Position numbers and translations under genes: made by a program
Part shown: piece after piece, positions 59,401-64,000 of the stretch
Position numbering within the stretch: position 1 is the stretch's first letter
Layout: each line of letters starts with the position of its first letter
Notes under the pieces: model-generated
The model's database searches: none
The model's input: only the letters and a program-made list of their open reading frames with translations
Told to the model about the DNA's origin: nothing
NCBI GenBank assembly: GCA_012934845.2
Contig: WNNJ02000108.1
Coordinates: 248,001-312,000, forward strand
Reading direction: 5' to 3'
Source of the DNA: Pomphorhynchus laevis
Taxonomy: Eukaryota; Acanthocephala; Palaeacanthocephala; Echinorhynchida; Pomphorhynchidae
DNA: 64,000 nucleotides

Positions 59401-60111
59401 TGATTTTTTACAAATTGGGAAAATTAAACAAAAATAAGAAACAGAAAAAGTCACTTAAAGCTTCACTTAAACTTGCACAGCAAGATTTTCAATAAAAGTG
59501 TCGTTCTGGCGAGATTTCCTAATTATAGATGGCAGTCGAAGTGGGACTCTAGATCCAGGGATATTTTTGAAATTTGTTGCGTTGGTGCTGAAGAGGCTGG
59601 ACTGCGTCGTAGATTGGGCTTTGGTAATAGAAGAGTACGGTGGCGGTGATGTCTAAATTTGAATATTAAATTTATAGTTATTAAGCCAAGAATACTTCGT
59701 GCAATTCGATAATGACATAGTCTTTTGAAAAATAAAGTGCCAAGCGAGTAAGCGCGTGTGAAATTTTTTGAATAGTAAATACAGATAATGCGTATATAAA
59801 AATTGCTAGCTTGAAGGGTGGTGAATCAGTGCTATTTAAGCAAAACTCAACATGCTATGGTCAAATACTACACAACAGTACTCACAATATTTTTACTAAA
59901 TTTTAATTTCGACGTTCCCTTTTCACTGTTAAATTGTATTCTATTGTTGTCATCCCGACAAGTTGGATTTGTCGGAAAAAAACTGCGAGAGTTATAGACA
60001 GGATCTACAAACTGAACTTCGCCGTCAATGGAGCTTAATATTGAATCATCTGATAGATTTCTAAAAATGTCCTTCTTTTTCATGCGTTTTATCGAACACG
60101 GACAACCACAT
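38231..60111 (-). CDS. I-set immunoglobulin-domain protein, seven detected exons
   Basis: A minus-strand gene with exons 59886-60111, 59473-59652, 53873-54197, 48281-48399, 46625-46821, 42491-42578 and 38231-38490 (stop TAA at 38231-38233). Phases agree at every junction except between 48281 and 46821, where one more exon is probably missing. It encodes a basic, Ser-rich N-terminal part, one Ig domain (exon 53873-54197), an acidic linker and a second Ig domain split over the last two exons. The Ig folds are of the I-set kind found in titin, twitchin and palladin-like cytoskeletal proteins and in some adhesion proteins. There is no visible signal peptide or membrane segment. The first exon is not identified, so the exact family is open. 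Its introns hold most of the retroelements in the window. Confidence 0.7.
38930..39605 (+). mobile_element. PLE fragment in an Ig-gene intron
   Basis: It contains the PLE reverse-transcriptase segment NQNYLKVGTSIFRQVKGVPM, the catalytic region and the thumb up to IDTYFKH, with frame breaks. It ends in a variant 3' junction (ACATTGACATCAACAAAATC) shared with the copy ending near 45127. It is antisense to the host gene. Confidence 0.8.
39617..40295 (+). mobile_element. Segmentally duplicated PLE-containing block, copy 1
   Basis: Unique leader sequence (GCGAACGAAGCAAATTCCAA) is followed by a PLE fragment in which the catalytic YIDD region is deleted: MKYMFRYT joins directly to IKYNTLNNEIL. The same leader and the same deletion occur at 46952-47635, so the block was copied as a unit after the deletion. 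The PLE tail is cut short at GGCCCCT. Confidence 0.85.
40296..42490. other. AT-rich intron of the Ig gene
   Basis: Long A/T runs and a short imperfect tandem of TTAATTATTAATTAATAA near 41290-41350 are present. No exon or intact mobile element was recognised. Confidence 0.35.
42491..42578 (-). CDS. Ig gene exon (start of second Ig domain)
   Basis: It encodes RDPFEFAMLLPRKLYVKPGK and then DVTLSCVIKG, the A-B strands of an I-set domain with its first cysteine. The acceptor ATCTTTAG is in phase 0 and the donor GTATGT in phase 1. Confidence 0.85.
43066..43099. repeat. Perfect 15-bp hairpin
   Basis: CAAGTACATATTTTC and its exact complement are separated by four bases. It lies in an Ig-gene intron and has no clear role. 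Confidence 0.8.
43650..44390 (+). mobile_element. PLE fragment with intact thumb region
   Basis: This reverse-transcriptase fragment includes the segment around SSPIIADLF (degenerate) and most of the C-terminal region from MHEHSCIPYNIKYNTLNNEI to FLWMDNK and a stop at 44319. The tail is truncated soon after ACGTCCTTAACACGTAT and joins the next fragment. Confidence 0.8.
44391..45127 (+). mobile_element. PLE fragment, tandem with the previous one
   Basis: It repeats much of 43740-44180, including the same AGTTATTCAGGTAGCCTCAT variant, so the two copies share a recent duplication history. It keeps the catalytic FRYIDDICVF but ends in the variant ACATTGACATCAACAAAATC junction. Confidence 0.8.
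45128..45850 (+). mobile_element. PLE fragment with 3' tail
   Basis: It includes the catalytic region in altered form, SIKLTLTKSTFNLYRK and the thumb to about 45520. A diverged tail follows with GGTGCGAAACATGATAACG and CTTCTAATGACCTC. Confidence 0.75.
45890..46300 (+). repeat. Tandem copies of the PLE 3' tail
   Basis: The tail block recurs at 45903-46030 (GGGGCGAAACATGATAGCG, TTCTGATGACCTCTAA) and in a shorter form at 46193-46300, without attached coding sequence. Together with the tail at 45590-45850 this makes a small tandem of tails. Confidence 0.75.
46625..46821 (-). CDS. Ig gene exon (acidic linker)
   Basis: The exon encodes KPGASPATLRNTSNDVEGNN and a Glu/Ser-rich end with DVAEISEEEYQDSKHSSTEC. 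The donor GTAATA is in phase 0 and joins the exon at 42578. The acceptor GTCAAAG implies phase 1, which does not match the exon at 48281, so an exon is likely missing between them. Confidence 0.75.
46952..47790 (+). mobile_element. Segmentally duplicated PLE-containing block, copy 2
   Basis: This is the counterpart of 39617-40295 with the same leader and the same loss of the catalytic region. Here the PLE tail is complete, with GGTTCGAAACCTGATACC and CTCCTGATGATCTCTAA. Confidence 0.85.
48281..48399 (-). CDS. Ig gene exon (basic linker)
   Basis: It encodes VKYFRSRFDSFRKSHTRSLL and then TWDEDLGKMYSQIFSATEQ. The acceptor TTTTTCAAG in phase 1 matches the donor of the exon at 53873. The donor CAG|GTAGGA is in phase 0. 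I recognise no domain in it. Confidence 0.65.
48725..48965 (+). mobile_element. PLE 3'-end fragment
   Basis: It contains the degenerate end of the reverse transcriptase (GYYKNKIKQKI-like) with small duplications. It stops near the position where the 3' tail would start. Confidence 0.6.
49080..50760 (-). mobile_element. Degenerate LINE (Jockey/CR1-like) reverse transcriptase
   Basis: Minus-strand pieces in LINE order are KPKWFDNELKRAVKEQDGAF (50.5 kb, region before the reverse transcriptase), SLPFKNGSEPHGIPGIILPK (50.05 kb, the x-K-x-x-G-x-D-G-I-P motif), EHHGFRKHQFTSTNL (49.75 kb) and DVSQGCILSSTLFS (49.5 kb, the V-P-Q-G-S-x-L-G-P-x-L-F motif). VNPFTDLGVVISENLKTCPH (49.2 kb) is the region after the catalytic domain. 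The copy is broken by several frame changes. It is sense to the Ig gene and inside its intron. Clade assignment is by motif resemblance only. Confidence 0.75.
50761..52029. other. AT-rich intron sequence
   Basis: No exon or recognisable element was seen. Confidence 0.35.
52030..52515 (+). mobile_element. LINE ORF2 C-terminal fragment
   Basis: A plus-strand frame (52158-52514) reads STYLAQLSWPTIHIRIKLRL and RSFLVAAPLAWNQLTLHVRR. This matches the C-terminal end of LINE reverse transcriptases (L-x-W-L-P-I-x-x-R-I, then A-x-x-x-W-N-x-L-P). The segment GTTCATCAACCTCTCTTTCT occurs twice (52060 and 52291), and an inverted piece lies around 52120-52155. The 5' part is therefore rearranged. Confidence 0.7.
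52930..53190 (+). mobile_element. Merlin-type DNA transposon relic
   Basis: Plus-strand sequence encodes SKIVDWFQYCCEVRLDLFES and, one frame over, KIGGVDSIVQVDESKVGKRK followed by YNMGRRV. This is the catalytic centre of the ISXO2-like DDE transposase of Merlin elements, with the second aspartate in QVDESK. Only this central portion is present, with at least one frameshift and a stop after GRRV. No terminal repeats were found, so the copy is dead. Confidence 0.75.
53873..54197 (-). CDS. Ig gene exon (first I-set Ig domain)
   Basis: One exon encodes nearly a whole Ig domain: NVKVGQEFKLFC (first cysteine), YQVNWYFEKTLLKQND (core tryptophan), then CEDDEGIYKCIIF with the D-x-G-x-Y-x-C signature and TTCYVQVN as the last strand. 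The acceptor CTATATAG is in phase 0 and the donor AATT|GTAAGT in phase 1. This is the clearest domain in the gene. Confidence 0.9.
54843..55060. mobile_element. Foldback / MITE-like element
   Basis: The left part (AATCTGTGAAATGTGAAGAT..., up to about 54905) is an inverted copy of the right part (about 54970-55040). A short unique centre contains GTGTACGAATATCGTCACGA. A partial relative lies at 125-302. There is no coding capacity. The right end abuts the PLE at 55.13 kb. Confidence 0.65.
55414..55870 (-). mobile_element. PLE reverse-transcriptase catalytic and thumb region
   Basis: The minus strand gives NSSPIIADLFLSFIEYEFVH, the catalytic segment (degenerate here), then ISEQ-like sequence, IYLDMNIKLTSIKSTFNLYR and NIFLHEHSCIPYNIKYNTLN. 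It belongs to the element 55126-58371 and continues in pieces from the fingers region. Confidence 0.75.
56096..56743 (-). mobile_element. PLE fingers region with a 450-bp tandem duplication
   Basis: One open frame contains the segment KGIKVESDNKTIP twice, 150 codons apart, each followed by NPIKPRFICSAF and LSVYMN. The first copy continues into FQNINMYDFNTLYTNLDLAD, a conserved reverse-transcriptase block. The duplication is in frame and must postdate insertion or have occurred in the source copy. Confidence 0.85.
57630..57881 (-). mobile_element. PLE basic linker between endonuclease and reverse transcriptase
   Basis: An 83-codon frame rich in Lys and Arg (CKPRSHGDKRNKKNRLKNIL) lies between the endonuclease and the reverse transcriptase of the same element. 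It has no recognised domain. Confidence 0.6.
57933..58345 (-). mobile_element. PLE N-terminal GIY-YIG endonuclease
   Basis: The frame shows FKCNRKNCIVCDVI (a C-x4-C-x2-C knuckle), then AGVVYIIQCTCGLQYIGKTY with the two GIY-YIG name motifs. The conserved arginine follows in LKTRFRQHIYN, and His-rich HKHMRLIGHD comes after. It ends before the linker and upstream of the reverse transcriptase on the same strand. Confidence 0.85.
58372..58565. other. GC-richer unassigned segment upstream of the permuted PLE
   Basis: It starts with the palindrome AGTTTAGTTGACTCAGACTAAACT-like sequence at its left edge, then contains GGGGGCTGCCCTGCTTAAGG. The composition differs sharply from both flanks. It may be the 5' end of the PLE or a separate insertion. 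I do not recognise it. Confidence 0.3.
59473..59652 (-). CDS. Ig gene exon (Ser/Pro/Thr-rich)
   Basis: After AAATTTAG the frame reads TSPPPYSSITKAQSTTQSSL and then RLPSIIRKSRQNDTFIENLA. The start phase (0) matches the donor at 59886. The donor is uncertain: GTTTAA after CAA keeps phase 0 for the next exon. Without splicing, the frame would end at a TAA at 59467-59469, in which case this would be the last exon of a separate gene. Confidence 0.65.
59886..60111 (-). CDS. Ig gene exon (basic N-terminal region)
   Basis: After AGGTACAG the exon reads CGCPCSIKRMKKKDIFRNLS, then DDSILSSIDGEVQFVDPVYN, ending at a strong donor ATT|GTGAGT. Phase 2 at the start means an upstream exon exists, probably beyond 60.1 kb. 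No domain is recognised. Confidence 0.7.
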
Positions 60112-60264
60112 CTGTACCTACTAATAAAAGTGTTGAATTATGTCGTTAAGATAACGGATATAAGAATCCAAATAGTCAATTTGACTTTTAACGGTTTTGC
60201 ATCATAAAATCGAATCCAATACACAAAATTCAAATACTGATTTATCAACAATCACTTACTGATT

Positions 60265-60297
60265 GTTGATCAATAAGTGATCGACTTATTGATCAAC
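60265..60297. repeat. Near-perfect palindrome
   Basis: GTTGATCAATAAGT and its complement are separated by five bases. It lies upstream of the first detected Ig-gene exon. Confidence 0.85.
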
Positions 60298-60879
60298 TTT
60301 TGATCAACTTTTAGCCCGTTATTCCAAGGGACGAAAATCGATGGATTTTGTGTAGATAAGTAACTAACAGTATTTTCAAAAGAAAATTTCATTAATCAAT
60401 ATTATTGATTAGTATTGATTATATTATTTATTATATTATTGATTTCTTGAGAAATAATATCTCTAAAAAGTGAAACTTATTGGAGAGAATAACACAGATG
60501 ATTTTATTCAATAAATCTAGGAACAGTTATTAGATGAGTAAGTGTACAATGTAACAATAAGTTAAAGAGTATTGGTTATGTAATTAAGTATACGAGTTCA
60601 CGACAAGTATATTATTGATTACATTATTAATTTGATTAAAATTATATAAAATATTATATAATTATTCATTATTTATAATTATTTAAATTTTATTTAGCAT
60701 TATTTTTAATTTATAAATAGTATGAAATACGTAGATTCAGTTGGCTGATCTGATTCATTACTTAACATTCTCTTGTAGATGCTTCGACGACGCGTTTCGT
60801 TTATATCAGTAATGTTCCTGTTACAGTAATAATTATATATAATTAGTATAATGTAGAACTAGACAAACGAGTACGCTTA

Positions 60880-63035
60880 TTTAATTAAATCGGCAGATTT
60901 GGCAAAAACGTTTCGGCACTACGCCTTCTTTAGTTATCATATTATTTTGGCTGCACACTGCATATATAGTACATTTCTATAAGAATCTAATTATTAATCG
61001 AAAACGAAAAATTTTTGAACATTGTGGTGGGCTTTCAAGAAATTTTAATCATTGAAAATGTCAAAAGGAATTGTCATTCTTGTTTAATGATTTATCGCAC
61101 GTTAACTGCCTACTCCATCATGCATCTCTTGATTTGCGAATGCAGTTATTCTCAATCGGACCATCAATGATTGTTACAAAAAAGCACATTAAAAGGGTAC
61201 GTAATCTGGAAAGATAGAAGCTACTTGAAATTAAACGAAACGATCATTGAAAAACAAATTCAACGTATAGATTAAACAAATCTTAACTCCCAATGATTGT
61301 TTAGCTCAGCCATAAATTCATCCAATTCCTATGTTTTATACGGTGGTCCGAATGATCGACTATGTGAGCTATTATATCGTCTAAAGTTTGTCGTTTTGTG
61401 AATATGATGTATCTACATCGATTGTTTGCTCGTATATTATATAGAGTGCTTGTTTGGCCAACGTAATGCATATTACAGTCCAAGCATTCGTCCAGGTAAA
61501 TCACATTTTCAGATTTGCATTTGTATGTGCCGAAAACTTCGCATCAAAATCTTGTTATGTGACTGGCGAATTGAGTCACGTCAGACATTCCGGGACAATT
61601 TTTACACCGCTTGCCATTGTAGGGTTCGCTCTTTCTATAAGATTGTTACACATTAGTCCCTCTAGATTGTTTCTGAAACATTTGTCGCAGACAAAACCAA
61701 TTGCTAAATCTAATAGAGAGTTTCATCACCGTTTCCTTGTAAGAAATTCGCAATGACCATTTTCTTATGTATTCTTTATATATAAAGACCAGATACAAAT
61801 TGTTTTCTATTTCGACAACATTTCTAAACGTTAACGTATGATAAGAAAGATTGTTCTACATATTACTTGATTAGATCAGCGTAGGTTGGGCCAACATGAG
61901 TTCCCATTGCTGTTACTTTTACTTGTCTATAATATAGGCGGTTGAATTAGTTTGAAGTCAGTACTAATCTAAGAAGTGTACAAATTTTATCGGTTCATCG
62001 TTCATCATAGTCGTGGAGCTGCATGCTATATCGAATGGCAAATATTCAATTATCTGTGTTGATGGAAGTAAACAAAAACTCGGCATCGACTTTAGTTAGA
62101 ATATTAGATGTAAGATCGTGTTTGTTCGTGTTGAAAATCGGAGAAAGTCATCGATATTTGATATGAATGAAAATGTTCTCTCTAGCAGTGGATACAGCTG
62201 AGCATGCAGACATCGGAATAATTTTTAGTGTCGTGCCAACATTACTTATGATTGGTCTGCCTGACGGCGGATGTATACCTTTATGTACATTCGGCGACAT
62301 ATAAAAGCTCTTTGCTTTCGGATTACTTTGTAAAATGAGATTTCCTAGTTTGTCATCGTGAAAGTAAGTTTCTGTCATTGCTTGAACTTATTGAACGTGC
62401 TCGAGGTGTTGTTGTACTGAAATTGGTTCGTATGCTGAGTAGCCTAATCGACGTGTTTTCTCGTTTAAATATTCTTCCTGTGACCATAAAACAATCTTAT
62501 TTTTTTGTCTGTTTGCACACCACTATTTCAGAATCATTACTGATATTGCGTAACGCACGTAATTTATCGATTCGCAAATTTCTCAATTTTAAGGAATCAG
62601 GTCGAATGTTGATGTACTTAGCGATAACTTTCTCATTTAAAGCATATTTGATTGTAGACCGAACATGAGGCTGTCTGAAAACTTGAATACATGGCGACTC
62701 TATTTCTTTTATAGACTTGACCATGGGATAACGCTGATGTTATCTTTTTCAAATGGTACGAAATTTAAGCATAACGACAATGATTATTCTACCTCCGGGA
62801 GTAAAATTAAGATTATAAGATTATAATAAAGATTGTAAGATTAAACACATTGCTTGAATCGTGATTATGCGCATTGTTGTATCGTGGCTTTCGGTGGTAA
62901 TGGTAGAGACGTCCTTTAGTTTGAGCTCCAAGTGTACAAGCATCGACTGGTAGATCAGTTAGGTGATTGATGCAGTGTTCACATTCAAATGAGTCAAAAT
63001 TCACTTCGTCAGAGCGTGTAATAGAAGTCACTAAA
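60880..63035 (-). mobile_element. Canonical Penelope-like element relic (RT then endonuclease)
   Basis: On the minus strand, from right to left: an N-terminal helical region (62724-62497, HVRSTIKYALNEKVIAKYIN), then PNVHKGIHPPSGRPIISNVG (62378-62148, the PLE P-K-x-H-K...G-R-P-I-V-S block). Further down come SENVIYLDECLDCNMHYVGQ (61.45 kb, GIY-YIG endonuclease) and finally AAGAAGGCGTAGTGCCGAAA (60.93 kb), the terminal block typical of this PLE group. The order is reverse transcriptase then endonuclease, unlike the element at 55-58 kb. The catalytic YxDD part is missing and the frame is broken in many places. Confidence 0.8.
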
Positions 63036-64000
63036 TATGAGGGGGTAAGATTTATTGATGCAACTTTAATTGTTTAGTGTCAGCGATATTTAAGAGGATT
63101 TGCAGTGTTTGTAGGAACGATTGACTAGTTTACTTGCATAGATTTTCTTATTCTTAATACAGGAGTGATAATATTGTTAGCGTAGCGGAAATGTAAGTAT
63201 TGTCAATGTTCTTAAACTCGTTCTCGTTTAAACTAGGCTCAATCGGAGACGCTTTGTAGTCATAATTCGTCAGTCTGTTCAAATAGACCCCCATACCGTG
63301 GTTTGAATACACAGACGAATTATATACATATATATGAGTTGAGTTTCGGAACGTCTCCCAGGATCACCCATAATGATTCGATTTTATAATGTTATGTTAT
63401 ATTTTGAACTGGTGGATGCTATGTTATATTTGGAATTTTTTCCACCAGTTAAAAATATAACATAATATTATATATATTCCCGACTTCGAAATATTTAAAA
63501 AAATATATGGCTGAATTCCCATGAATGAATCCGAGAGAGCAGTCTCGTCAAGTATCAACAATATTGGTATTGTTGATATTGCCGTCAAATATCAAAAATA
63601 TCTACAATATTGTCGGTAGATACCTATAATAATATTTCGTATATATCTAATAATGAAATCTTATAATTAAAGTAAATTATATTTTATAATTTTAAATATC
63701 TAATCATATTATTCCGTATTCAGAATTATATTATTCTGATATATATGTCCAGTATCTAATATTAAAATGTCAATTCTCTGTAATTCGCTCGACATTATAT
63801 TTTATATAATTTGATAACTATCTAAATTATATCTTATGATTCAAATATTAAATAATAATTAAAAATAATTAATCTTAAAATGATTTAATTATAAAATTAA
63901 ATTTATAATATTAAGAAATTAACTGACATATGATTATAATGATTCAAATCTAGTAAGGATTATGTTTAAAACCGATGAACTAATTAAGAAAAACTAACAA
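63036..64000. repeat. AT-rich end of window with one hairpin
   Basis: A 23-bp inverted repeat with one mismatch (63394-63416 and 63441-63463, containing AACTGGTGGA) surrounds a loop that repeats part of the arm. The rest is AT-rich and unassigned. Confidence 0.5.

Overview
The window is AT-rich animal (invertebrate) DNA. It holds spliced host genes with several introns of only 47-57 bases, an animal-type LARP1, an I-set immunoglobulin protein, and many Penelope-like retroelements (PLEs), LINE relics and a Merlin relic. There are no operons, ribosome binding sites or other bacterial features. The phylum cannot be fixed from the sequence.

Layout. 0-2.2 kb: mostly unassigned sequence with one possible terminal exon. 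3.1-6.6 kb: a 69-base-arm hairpin between direct repeats, a 5'-truncated PLE carrying a small 5S-like insertion, and a MITE. 7.7-10.8 kb: about 3 kb of a 16-bp satellite with a 624-bp higher-order period. 12.4-14.4 kb: PLE fragments. 15.07-31.06 kb (+): the host gene LARP1, reconstructed as 16 exons whose splice phases close into one frame of about 1033 codons. It has a La motif and C-terminal DM15 repeats. Its introns carry an 843-bp segmental duplication, tandem repeats, a PLE fragment and a 238-bp insertion. 33.7 kb: a stray copy of part of the last LARP1 exon. 34.4-37.6 kb: relics of canonical PLEs and a candidate SINE. 38.2-60.1 kb (-): a second host gene with at least seven exons and two I-set Ig domains. 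Its large introns are filled with PLE copies, LINE relics, a Merlin fragment and a foldback element. 60.9-63.0 kb (-): a canonical PLE remnant.

The most notable mobile DNA is an AT-rich PLE family, best preserved at 55.1-58.4 kb on the minus strand. Its GIY-YIG endonuclease lies upstream of the reverse transcriptase, the reverse of the usual PLE order, as in the permuted Naiad/Chlamys-type PLEs. At least ten fragments of the family lie on the plus strand. Their 3' tails share a conserved, apparently structured block with GAAAC and CTGATGA boxes. Canonical PLE families with the reverse transcriptase upstream of, or a linker leading into, the endonuclease are present in the same 64 kb.

The two host genes run towards each other: LARP1 ends at 31.06 kb on plus and the Ig gene ends at 38.23 kb on minus. 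Nothing in the window links them functionally. Almost all size variation comes from retroelements and segmental duplications inside introns.
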